In this document: piece after piece, positions 1-10,281 of the stretch
How the letters are laid out: the number at the start of each line of letters is the position of its first letter
Position numbering within the stretch: position 1 is the stretch's first letter
Assembly: GCA_004154925.1 (NCBI GenBank)
Contig: QJNS01000269.1
Coordinates: 40,958-104,957 of the forward strand
Reading direction: 5' to 3'
Source of the DNA: Monosporascus cannonballus
Lineage: Eukaryota > Ascomycota > Sordariomycetes > Xylariales
Length of the DNA: 64,000 nt
The notes under the pieces: model-generated
Databases searched by the model: none
Told to the model about the DNA's origin: nothing
The model's input: the letters and a program-made list of their open reading frames with translations, nothing else
Translations under genes and position numbers: made by a program

Positions 1-1215
1 TAGCCTTATATAATTCGTAAATAGGCGCTGGAATAACGTTCTCGTTATTTACGAATAAAGCATATTAGAAAGGAATTAAAAATAATAAAAATAATAAGCC
101 GGTTACAAAATTATTTAATGATTTTTAAAAATATATGAATTTAACGATTTACTTTATAAGTTTGTAGTGTTAACGTTATATGGAAGTTGTGTACCTAAGG
201 CACGCGATTATTCGGCTTTATTTATATCAGATTCCGGCAAAGCCGGGACATTTTTCTTAGCCGCCTAAGTTACGATTACGAGGTTTTCGAGAATGTTAAT
301 AATGTGATTATTAACGGCCATTAGTTTAGCCTGTGACGTGGGTTAGTGAGCGGTGCGGGAGTTACCTTAGAAGAGCATATTAGTAAGAACAAGGAGGATA
401 TTTATTTTGGGACATTTGTGGTTATGACCAGTGCAGGCCTGGCAGCGGACCGCCTTTTTGTTTGTAATAATAAGCATTCTGGGAGTAGCGAACAAGCAGC
501 GTATAAGCAAAATATATACCTTATTAATTTAAATAAAAAGCGTCCTGGTTTTCGGCAAAACGAACTATATAGGTAAAGTAGGGCATATTATAAATGCAGG
601 TGGGATATTCGTCCAGGGCGACATAAATGCGCAACGTACGAAAAGCTTTGGCGGATTCCGACTTATTAAAGGGGCCCGAAAACGTAAGAACGTTTTTTTA
701 CGAGGTATTTTCGTAACGTTATAACGTATTAATCAGTTTTTAAGCCGTTACGGAATAACGTATAAAAACATTATAATAAATGTTAATAAAAATTAACTTA
801 CCGAATTAGATTATTATTATAAGAAAAAAAGTTAAAATAGATAAAAACGTAAACGCGTTTTTATATATAAATTTGTTTAATGTATAATTAATTTATAATT
901 AGTTACCTAAGTTAAACTTAATTAGGAAATCGATAAATTTCCGAATTTCGCATTAATTACAAATTAAAAATTAACATAATTATTAATTTTGTAATAAGTT
1001 AACCCCTTTTGAGAAAAGTAAGGAGGAATATAATAGGGCTGTATAGAGCCTTATTATGGAGCACCGAATAAACGGCGGTACCAAGCAGCATTAGCGCAGC
1101 GTTTTATATGCGAATATACATAATTATATTTTTATTTTCCCTTTTTCTCTCTTTAGCTAGAAAACAAACTCTTATTGGCAATTGATTGCAGACCGCCTAG
1201 GTGAAACCTTTTACA
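1..1215 (-). mobile_element. C-family gypsy retroelement, partial, cut by window edge
   Basis: The sequence between about 60 and 1,028 read on the minus strand matches the interior of element C next to its left LTR (around 22.7-22.9 kb). It is followed by a C-type LTR at 1029-1215. This is therefore the LTR end of a second C-family copy in the opposite orientation to the copy at 22-28 kb, and its body runs off the left edge. A 76-codon open frame at 346-576 (+) lies inside it; I do not recognise it and treat it as non-coding relic. No 5-bp target duplication can be tested because the other end is outside. Confidence 0.7.
1029..1215 (-). repeat. LTR of C family
   Basis: The minus-strand sequence begins TGTAAAAGGTTTCACC and shares almost its whole length (187 bp) with the LTRs of element C at 21,971-22,158 and 28,083-28,271. 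Many differences between copies are C/T or G/A, as RIP predicts. Confidence 0.85.
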
Positions 1216-2453
1216 TTTTTATAAGCGTGATTATAAATTTTAATACTTAGTTTAATATTAAAATATATTAAAGGTATTTTACGGTTTTCTTAATAATTAA
1301 ATTTATAGATTTACTTCGTAATAGGTAGTATTTTAATTTAACTATTTTATCAGTTACTATTATTATAAAGTGCATAAACATGTATTAGGTTTTTATTTAG
1401 CGTGTTTACTCGTACTGTTTCTAGAGATACTTTTCGACAACGTTGTATTATTAAACGCATATTAATATAGTAGATTTAGTGGTAGTATATAGCTTAGTAT
1501 CGGTATATAGCCAGATATCTTAATAGCACTCTATTTTGTATAAATACATTTGAATTATTCAATTAATAGTTTCTTTTATTCGTTTATATAAAATTTTAAA
1601 AAATACTTAATAGTTGTTAATTCAAATATATATAGTATAAAACTTTATTCAACTTTTATTTTAAACGTTATATCTTTATCAAACGCAATTTTTTAAGTAG
1701 TTCGTAGATATTAAAAATATATATAACAAAAATAGATATATTGATTCAGTGATTGTACCTTCGATATATATTAAATAATAAGTAACATGAAAATACATCA
1801 AAGATATTAACGATTATAAAAATAGTAAAATAGTGCAGTGTGTTAATATTATAATCGAAATCGGCTAATTAGAAAGTTCGAGTTTTTTATCTATTTTAAG
1901 AAGCTTTTTCTGCTTTAAATTTAACTATAAAACATTACTACTTATTTTACTTTCTAAAAGACTTTAGTTAATAAGTTTTTTATAATAAATATATCTAAAT
2001 TTAGTTTTTTATTTCGTTAATACTTATCTTTATTATACTATATTTAAATAATTCTTACTGTTTAAGATGTAATTACTCGGACATAATTTAATACTCTCGA
2101 AATATATATCTGTAATAGAAAGTTCGAATAATAAATACTTAATATTAAAGTTTATAATAATTAAATTAGATAATTATTTCGAAGCAAATAATAATTATAT
2201 TTTTTAGATTTATATCTGTATTTCTTTTCTATTATGACAGATATAATACTATCGTTTAAAGTTTTACTTTATATGTTTAAGAAAAGAAAATAAAGAATAT
2301 ATTTTATTACTTCAAAAATATTATAGGTCTTTATATATCTATATAATAAATATATATTTATTTAATATTTTGAAATCTTATCTATTATAAATGTTATAAG
2401 TTTCTAATTATTTACTGTTTTACCTTTGCGAATATTTTATATACGTTAAAATG
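1216..2453. other. AT-rich decayed DNA, no gene seen
   Basis: Strongly AT-rich with stops in all frames. I recognise no protein motif, LTR end or RNA gene here. Confidence 0.6.
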
Positions 2454-2878
2454 TGTTACTCGAACTAGTACAATTTGTCCGGGCTTTAGTGTTACGATCT
2501 AATAGGCCCAGGCCTGCGAAAACGATCACAACATCAAGGATAACACGATCTACCCTGCAAGTCACGTGACAAGTGATCACTGACATGCTCGTGGTCACCA
2601 GAGAACAATTGTGATTACAGAAGATCATAATCACTGTGAAAGACGTGGTCAGCGGCGATCAGTGGAAAGAAGAAAAATCATATCCACTCGTTATTTCTAT
2701 AGTTTAGATAGCAGCAGCTTGCAACAGAACTTCGGTATCCAAGACGCCCTTGGTATTACGAGACGTGACTAGTTGTTGTATCCATTGCTCACAATCCCAC
2801 GATACTTCTGCTAACATAAACTCGTACGACTTAGATTTAATAGTTGATTAAACCGCCTAGCCACCACAATTACATACT
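2454..2878 (-). repeat. Solo LTR, little mutated, related to the B-family LTR
   Basis: Read on the minus strand the 425-bp unit begins TGTGGTGGCTAGGCGG and ends AGTAACA, the TG..CA form of an LTR. Its first ~200 bases align with the LTRs of element B, and the rest differs, so it is a sister subfamily (here B'). Unlike its surroundings it keeps a mixed composition and many CpA sites, so it escaped most RIP. The 5-bp flanks (AAATG and ATTAC) do not match, so no target duplication is visible. A 62-codon minus frame inside it is not a gene. Confidence 0.75.
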
Positions 2879-4186
2879 TTTGAAAACAATATTGATAATT
2901 TTATAATTAACCTTGAATAACTATTTTTAATTCAAGTCGTTTATTTAACAAACTAGTTTATCGTTTTTTAAACTTTTATAAAAAACAATAACGAATTCAA
3001 ATAGAAGAAAATAAGAGAATATAGAAGGTATAGCTAAATGTCGCCAATTAGTGTTCGCTTATGTTTATATATCAAATTCGAATAATTCTATTATGTAACG
3101 AAATTCCACGACTTATTAATTTTAAAAATCAAACAAGTAATATTTTCATAGTTTTTATCTACTTTAGCCTGTTAATTAGTTCTCTTTAAAAATATTTTTA
3201 TTTTTACAAGGTTATATTAAAAAATTATAAGTTACTTATTAAAAATAAGGTTTTTAACTTAGAGCTTGTTTAATTCATGTTAATAAAAGTTAATAAAAAT
3301 ATAGTTCGTTAATTATTGCAATATACCATTATTTTAAATATAATGTTATAAATAATATCAAATGTTAATTTTATTAATCTTCTCAAACCGTTTATAATAA
3401 TATTAGCTTATTATATATTATAATTTTTGTTTTCTAAAAAAACCTTTCTAGTTTTAAAAGTCTGTTATTGTTTTTTTATAAGAACTATTACTTCTATTTT
3501 AATTTTATTATAGCCGTTAATAAAATTAGTAATAGTTTTTAAATCTCATTCATCCAATTAAATATTTCTGTTATCTATATTTTGTTTTCACATAGAGATT
3601 TATTTAAATTTATTTTAATTTTAATCAAATTAAAATCGCTTTAAGTACTAAAAATGAACATTGTTTTGCTCTATAAAGGTTATTTTTTTACCTCATATAA
3701 TAAGAGTAAAACTATTAGGTTTGTACAATAATATAGCTTAGTTATCGAAATATAATTATTATCTACCATTTTTATTTTTTTTTTAAATATGTAAAATAGA
3801 AAATATATAATAAAAACGTTAGAAAATATATTTTAGCTATTTTCTTTTAAAAAAACAATTCGCTATTAGGATATTTTTGTAAAGTGTATATCTTATTTTA
3901 ATGATTTTAAGCCGAATGATCGTGTAAATAACAGTTTTTATTTTTATTAATCTAAGTACCTATTTAATGTAAGGAAATGAAAGAATACGAGAAGTACGGC
4001 TAAATCTTGGCGACTAGTCGCCGACTGTAATGATACGCATAGCTAGTCCTTATAAGGTGGATTTGAGTGTTCAAATCCCAATTAATGTTTAGAATTGCTG
4101 ATCTTTTGGTATTGTGGTTAGCGTCGCACCCTCGCTATCTTACACCGACTCACCTACTTGGAACAACTACAAAATCCCATACCTGG
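2879..4186. other. AT-rich spacer, no gene seen
   Basis: AT-rich and full of stops. The last ~150 bases (from about 4,040) have a more balanced composition and abut the left end of helicase repeat D. They contain short stretches resembling tRNA A-box and B-box sequences, but in the wrong order and without a foldable tRNA. Confidence 0.5.
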
Positions 4187-4199
4187 TTACCTCAGCTAG

Positions 4200-4317
4200 C
4201 TCCGGCCTCCCTGGCTCGTTTTCCCAATTTCTTCAAAATCACTCAAGTACTGCTCCACAACGCTAAATATTAACCAATCAAATCCCAAATCCCCGTAACG
4301 AGCCAGCGAGGCCTGAG
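4200..4317. repeat. 118-bp module with terminal inverted repeats, at the left end of D
   Basis: The left end (4,200-4,225) and the reverse complement of the right end (4,291-4,317) share CTC-GGCCTC-CTGGCTCGTT with few mismatches, giving imperfect ~20-25 bp terminal inverted repeats. A second copy of the same length lies at 37,400-37,517 at the equivalent end of D copy 2. It could be a small MITE-like insertion carried with D, or the true terminus of D. Confidence 0.5.
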
Positions 4318-6953
4318 TTGTAATTGCGCAAAAACGCTTTCGTTTGGCACTTTTGCTTCTTTGGAAAAACGAAAATCTGTAATAACTTAATAACAAGACA
4401 TTTCTGTAGCGATATATATATATTTATACGATAACATTTTAAGAGCCAGTACGACAAGCTCAAAAAAAAGGACCGGACAACAGGATTTAAGAAATTCTAA
4501 TTCGGCATCGTAAATCAAGGGCTGTAAATTAAAGGGATAATTTACTAATAACCGCGATGGATTACAGTTCGAATCGCGTAATACAAAATTCCATTAATTT
4601 TCCCAGCTAAAAAAAATTTGCTGCATATTTGTTACGGCATATAATTGGTCCTGATTAGGACGAATTCTTATTCCGTATAAAATTTAACGAATTTAATAAG
4701 TAAATAATATATTAATGGCTTTAATTAATATTATGTAAATATTTACAATTATCGCGTTTTACGACCGCGACGCCGCGCCGAAACCGAACCTGTTTTTTGC
4801 TGTCGGCCTTAATTAAGACCGGCAGAATTTCGTTTCCTGCTTTTTAACCTAATATCGCAATTATTTTTTAATTTGTTACTATTATTATCATTCGATAAAT
4901 ACCGTTTATTCCTAACGCGCGATTCCTTAATTTCAATAAGGACTGCTATTTCGGTTTCTTTTTCCGATATATTATTTATAGCGTCGGACTGCAGATTATT
5001 ACGTTTTGGTAACGCCGGCGATTCCGGTAACGATATAAAAACAAACGAATTATGCAAATATAAGTACAGTAACGAAAATAAGGTTAAAAGGTTAAAAATA
5101 TTAAGGAATATTAAGTTTTACGCCGATATTATAAATAAGGGGAACGAAGTAAGCTTTAAATTAGGATTACCCAGTACGTCGCAAATTACGAATATAGGTA
5201 TAGGCGTCGCCATAACCGAAATTACAACTTTAAATCGCAAAAACGTATAAATTATATACCGGTTTAATATTTGAATTACTGAGATTACCGTTAAATTGTC
5301 GGCCGCCGGTTTAAACCGAACGATTATAGGCGGTATACTTTAATTAAGACCGGGCGTAATTTGCGGCGGCCTTATAATTTTCTCGATATTTATCAAATTT
5401 ATAATGTAATAATAATCCGTAACTTATATGGATTAGTTTGCGGTATAAGGATATAATGCCGTTACTTTCGATTAAACGAATTCCGCCATTTGCGGAAAAT
5501 TACTTATATTTTTTGTAAAATTAACAATATAACTTTTTCGTATATTATATATAAGGCCAAAAATAAGCGGTTTTTTAAAATGTGCTAATATTACTATTTA
5601 TCGAAACCGGGAAGCGCCTTAATTAATTCGATTATATTTTAAATTAAATACGGACCTTTAACTTCGTTTAACCTATTCGGGAATTTATTAAGCAAAAACC
5701 GTTTAAATTTAATTAAAATAAATATTTATTTTGTTTTTTTACCGCTAAACAAAAATAAGCGCGTAAAAAGCAGTTCGTTTACCCGTCATTTATATTAGGA
5801 CTTTATTATTTCCGAAGCAGCCGTTTTTATTAAACCAGCTTTTGGTTATTTTTACCTAAATATTTTCGAATTTAAAAATGCGGGTATTTAAAAAAAATTA
5901 AGCGTATATATATTGCAATAAAGTCCAGCCGGAATTAAGTTATTACGGTTCTTTTTTAGCATAATAACTTCTTTTTTTTAAATATACCAAAATCGCGTTA
6001 CACAAATATTTGCCGTTAAATACCGCATATTATTAAGGCCTTATTTTTATCCGATATCGCAGGTTAAAATTATTCCATTTCGGAGGTTTGAAGGTAATAT
6101 TTTAACAGGCCAAAAGTTAAAATTAAAAATCGATAATTATTTCGTTTTAATCGAGATTATTTGCGATAAATTACGTATCGTTTTCTTATTATCCGAATCT
6201 GTTACGTCGTTTTTTATTAAGATTTTTATATTCTTATAGGTAATACGGTTTTTAGCTTACCGGGTCTAGATTTTTTTCGTTATTTTATCTATTTTTAAAA
6301 TAAACGGTTCGATTCCATATTTATCGAACGCCTAATAAAGTACAAATAATATAATTTATTTATAGTTAATTATGTTTAATTGCTTATAATTACGAACCAT
6401 TCGACCAAATTATTACCATAAATCCTTAATCAAAAAACTTTGCGATATATCCTATTATATTATTCGATTAATATCCGGAATATCTATACCTAATTTAATA
6501 ACGATAATAAATACGATAATACGAATAAGATTATCCGATTACTTTAAGTTATTATATATTCGAACTTAGTTGCCGTAAGGTACTTTGGAGTTATAAAATT
6601 TAATAATTTTTTTATGACTTTTGACAAATACCTCGGGTTTACTATAGTTTTGATTAAGTAATTACGGACATCCATAATTTTCGCCTTATTATTAATATAA
6701 ATAATGAATTTGATAATAAAACGTAAATTGTTAAACTGGATTAAAAAGATATTATTTAATAGTGCGGATATATTAGTTATTAAGAAATTTAAATACCTTT
6801 AATTCGAATATTAATTTTCAAGTATAAAGAAAACAATAATATCAATTTTAGAATAATTAATACTAAAATGCCGAACTTCCGCCTTATAACTATATTCAAT
6901 TAGGCCGCCAATTTAATGAAAACCGCTATATTTCGCGATTTTTTTTATGGTAT

Positions 6954-7118
6954 TGTCACGGGCCAAGAGCCCTAGTGGAAGGATTAGCATAGCGTTAATC
7001 CCGTGGTTCTTGTATATATAGCTAGCTGCTTTTACGCATTTTCTTAGCTGTTCTCTAGATTTCTTAATAGACCTGTTGTGGCCCATATTCTTAGCTATTG
7101 CGTATGTAGCCTCTTACA
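6954..7118 (+). repeat. Solo LTR inserted in helicase relic, with 5-bp target duplication
   Basis: A 165-bp unit starting TGTCACGGG and ending CTCTTACA is flanked on both sides by GGTAT (6,949-6,953 and 7,119-7,123). The inverted D copy at 36.1-36.2 kb lacks it and runs straight through the site. TG..CA ends plus an exact 5-bp duplication identify a solo LTR. Composition is more balanced than the host sequence, so it arrived after most RIP or was too short to be targeted. Confidence 0.85.
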
Positions 7119-8196
7119 GGTATTTTTCGTAATTATTATATATGTAAATTAATATATACAAATAAGGAAAATAAAACGTAAATTACGAATATTAATATAT
7201 TCAAAATAAAAAATTTGTGATTTCGATAATACATATATTTCGTCGATGGTAACCAGATTATATCGTCGTTCGAAAATAAGATTTAATATAGCGATTTAAA
7301 ATTAATAGTTCGATATTTATTTAGAATTAAAAATAATATGGTTATGTTATCCGGCAGTTTTACGGTTAAATATTTTTAAATTAAGCTTTTTCGTATTCGC
7401 GGATATTAAAATAAAAATAAAATATAAAATTAATAATACAAAAATTCGTTGTTTTTCCGTTAATTTAACTAATAATACGATCGGGATAATAATTAAATTA
7501 GTTATTAACGAAAAAGTTTAAATAATTAAATATTTTTTAAAACTTATCTTAATAACGAAAAGGATATTAAGCTTTCCAAAAACCAAATCGTATACCATAT
7601 CAACTTGTTTTTTCCGTAAAATAGGACTTTATCCGTTAAATATAACATTTAATATAAAGTAAATAAATAGACGGCGCAAAGTTTTTATAAGATTGTCGGC
7701 CGTATACATAATATTAGTATATAGGTTAATTATGTTTATGTCGATAAGAAACCGGTAAAAATACCGGATAAAAATAAATTTTTGCTTTAAAAAGTTAAGT
7801 ATTCGAAAAATAAAGGTATTTATCCTAAATTCTCGAATATATTACGCGTAATTAGATAATTAAGAAAAAAATATGTTTTAAAGCTTATTATAAGTAACCT
7901 TAAGCCTTATATATTATTATTTCGGTTTATAAGGTTATATTATTATTATACTGGCCCGAAACGGATAAAAAGTTATAACGGGAACAAATCGTAATTTTGG
8001 GCCATTTTTTTTAAATAATTTATTCTTTATTTTAATTAAGATCAAAAATATATCAGAAAATAAAAATTTTGATTTTACGTTTAATTATGTAAGTTATAGC
8101 GCTAGGGATTTCGTAATTAATATATATTACGAAAGTTATTATTAATAATTTTTACGAATTTATATAGAACGGTATTAATTAAGTCCAAAAAATTAC

Positions 8197-8385
8197 AACT
8201 TGTTATCAGGCCTTATTTGGGAGGTTTTGTTATTTTTGTGGAGATAATTCTTAAAGGGGTTCAGTTAATACATTGGACCCCTGACAGATATTTCTTGATC
8301 AAAAGCTATAGCTGTGGCTACGGCTGCTGCGCCGCGGGCGCAGCCACAACCTCCAAAATGGGTCCTGATCACGATGAGGCAAATA
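8197..8385. repeat. Balanced-composition right end of D, copy 1
   Basis: About 190 bp beginning TGTTATCAGGCC matches the minus strand of 34,880-35,065. Homology between the two D copies continues inwards without a break, and outwards stops after a shared CCTGATCACGATGA. In copy 1 it is clearly less RIP-mutated than the adjoining helicase region. On the helicase strand it lies upstream of the coding part, so it may be the promoter or 5' leader of the helicase unit, or an element terminus. An open frame at 8,217-8,519 is not convincing as a gene. Confidence 0.55.
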
Positions 8386-8710
8386 CCTGGGCGAATACAC
8401 ATATAACTCAGATAGAAGTCTGCCAATACACCGACTTCTTGGAATGGTCTACGACTGCTCGGCCATCACCTCGCTTATATATTCATTTTCTTACATTTAA
8501 TAAAGCTTTTAATTATTAAGTTCGTAATATAAACCGTGCCTTATTATATTATATCCTGTTTTAATAATTGAGATAATTTAATATATATTAATTATTTTCT
8601 TAATTTTTTATATTATTCAATAATTAATACTTATTATAATTAAGAAAATGAGCAGTATTTTTAAGTAATAATTTTACTATATAAGATTTATTAGAAATTT
8701 TAGCGAAATC
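8386..8710. other. Spacer, no gene seen
   Basis: The first ~100 bases keep balanced composition but have no counterpart in D copy 2; the rest is AT-rich. Nothing recognisable. Confidence 0.5.
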
Positions 8711-9109
8711 ATATTACGACCCAAACCAAGACCGACCTCGAAAACGGTCAGACCTATACGGAAGGGTCACGTGATTTGGATCTCTCTTGGCAACAAGATC
8801 CAAATGAATCCATATAGAACCAACTAAATCTAATAGCATTAGATCTGCAGTAATATCAAGATCTAATAAAGATTTAATCCAATCCAGAAAGGATATATAC
8901 GCTTATGATTTCCATAGTTTAAATAACTTCTGTTTGCAATATTTAATAATACCAATCGTTTATAATATAATATCGTTACCCAAGGCACCCTTAGTATTAC
9001 GAGACGTGATACGTTACTGTACTTATTGCGTAGATTCCTACGATACTTTTGCTAACATAAACCCGTACGACTAAGGTTTAATAGTTGGTTAAACCCCCTA
9101 GCCGTCATA
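8711..9109 (-). repeat. B'-type LTR
   Basis: On the minus strand it starts TATGACGGCTAGG (TGTGACGG after allowing one RIP-like change) and follows the B/B' LTR pattern for ~200 bp. The distal half contains AAATCACGTGACC and differs from B. The 8,711 end is an estimate. Only a single copy is seen here, probably a solo LTR. Confidence 0.6.
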
Positions 9110-9496
9110 AATTATAATATTTTATTAAGCCTTATAAAATAGAAAACTGTAACAGAGATACAATTTCAAAGAAAATATTATTAAAAAAAGAAATAGTTTT
9201 ATTAATAACTATTAGAAATTTTATATAATTTAAAACTATGATTAAATTAAAATTATATATAATAATCTAATACAAAAAGAAATAGAATAATTTATATATT
9301 AGTATGTAATATTTATATAATTAAAAAAAAGAAAAAGATTTAACTTTGCAATTCTAATAATAATACGATAACTGGTATTTTTACGATTTCAAAATTGAAG
9401 TATTTTTTTAAAAAAAATAATCTATATTAAATTCAAGTATATATCGATCACAAATGAAATACTGATTGTAATACGATATAAATATTAGCGAAATAC
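9110..9496. other. AT-rich spacer, no gene seen
   Basis: AT-rich sequence between two B-related LTRs lying in opposite orientation. No motif recognised. Confidence 0.5.
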
Positions 9497-10070
9497 TGTG
9501 ACGGCTAGGCGGTTCAACCAACTATTAAATCTTAGTCGTACGGGTTTATGTTAGCAGGAGTATCGTAGGAAACTGAGTAATAAATATAGTAACGTATTAA
9601 GTTTCGTAATACCAAAAATACTTTAGATAACAAATTGTTGTTATAAGCTGAAATTATTTACACTATAAAAATAATAAGCGTATATATTCTCGTTTTGACT
9701 TAAAGTGCTTAAGCGGCCCAAATCTTTTAGCCCGTTAAGCCTTTTGAGCTTTTTCACCGGCTCAAGGGGCTTAAGATTCTTGGCACCTTAAGACCTTTAA
9801 GCTGGTTACGTGATATTTTGGCGGCAATCGGTATTTATTTTTTTCCGTAGGCCCGACCGTCCGTAAAAAAAACCAAAACCGTTACGTTATAATCCGATCT
9901 CTCTTTTTTAGAATTTTTGTCTCTAAAAATCAAATTATTTGTTTGTTAGTTTTGGTACGTAACCTTTTTTTTCATATTTGTCATATTAAGTTGCGTTAAG
10001 AAGTTTTGTTTTTTTACGCGTATTAACGCATTTATTTTTTTTTAAAACGTATCCGACATTTTGGTTTTAA
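9497..10070 (+). mobile_element. Truncated B-family fragment (LTR plus adjoining interior)
   Basis: Starts TGTGACGGCTAGGCGG like element B. The match to B continues past the LTR end (~9,893) through a further ~160 bp of interior that corresponds to 14,157-14,320. It is therefore not a solo LTR but the end of a B copy, cut off where element A begins at 10,076. Confidence 0.7.
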
Positions 10071-10075
10071 AATAT

Positions 10076-10281
10076 TGTAAGAATACAGCCTTTATAAGAG
10101 TAATACCGGTAGCCGACCAGCCACCGATCAAGCACCGACCTACTGACTAATATAAATTTATTATCTGGCAGCTAGTGGGAAACGCTAGATGGAAATAACC
10201 TAATACACTTACTTTTTGAAATCTGCTTTACAACTAGTTGAAAATTACTTTACCCAGCTTATACGTATTCAATATCTTATA
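10076..10281 (+). repeat. 5' LTR of element A
   Basis: Starts TGTAAGAATACAGCC. It aligns over 206 bp with 30,687-30,892, including GCAGCTAGTGGGAAACGC and GGAAATAACCTAATACA. The right end is set where similarity stops. Confidence 0.75.

Larger units (their letters stand above)
4187..8385 (-). pseudogene. RecQ-like helicase relic in repeat D, copy 1
   Basis: Read on the minus strand this ~4.2-kb repeat keeps several superfamily 2 (RecQ-type) helicase signatures despite many RIP-like stops. From N- to C-terminal: a segment VYDLVFGKLNILF leading into a degraded Walker A (VIKISFKKYLI where K-T-G-x-G-K-S is expected) near 7,550-7,520; a stretch KIMDVRNYLIKTIVNPRY near 6,680-6,620; KLGIDIPDI near 6,490-6,470 (motif V region); and DLWxxFGRMVRN near 6,430-6,390 (motif VI, two stops replacing the x residues). 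Family members couple ATP hydrolysis to 3'-5' DNA unwinding; this copy cannot encode a protein. The repeat occurs again, inverted, at ~34,880-37,525. A solo LTR (6,954-7,118) interrupts this copy only. The helicase could be a telomere-linked RecQ gene or cargo of an unidentified transposon; the sequence does not decide. Confidence 0.7.

Noticed and set aside
4047..4190. tRNA-like A-box (GGTATTGTGGTTAGCGTC) and B-box-like (TGTTCAAATCC) stretches
   Set aside because: The B-box-like part precedes the A-box-like part, and no acceptor or T-stem pairing can be drawn. At most an unlinked tRNA fragment.
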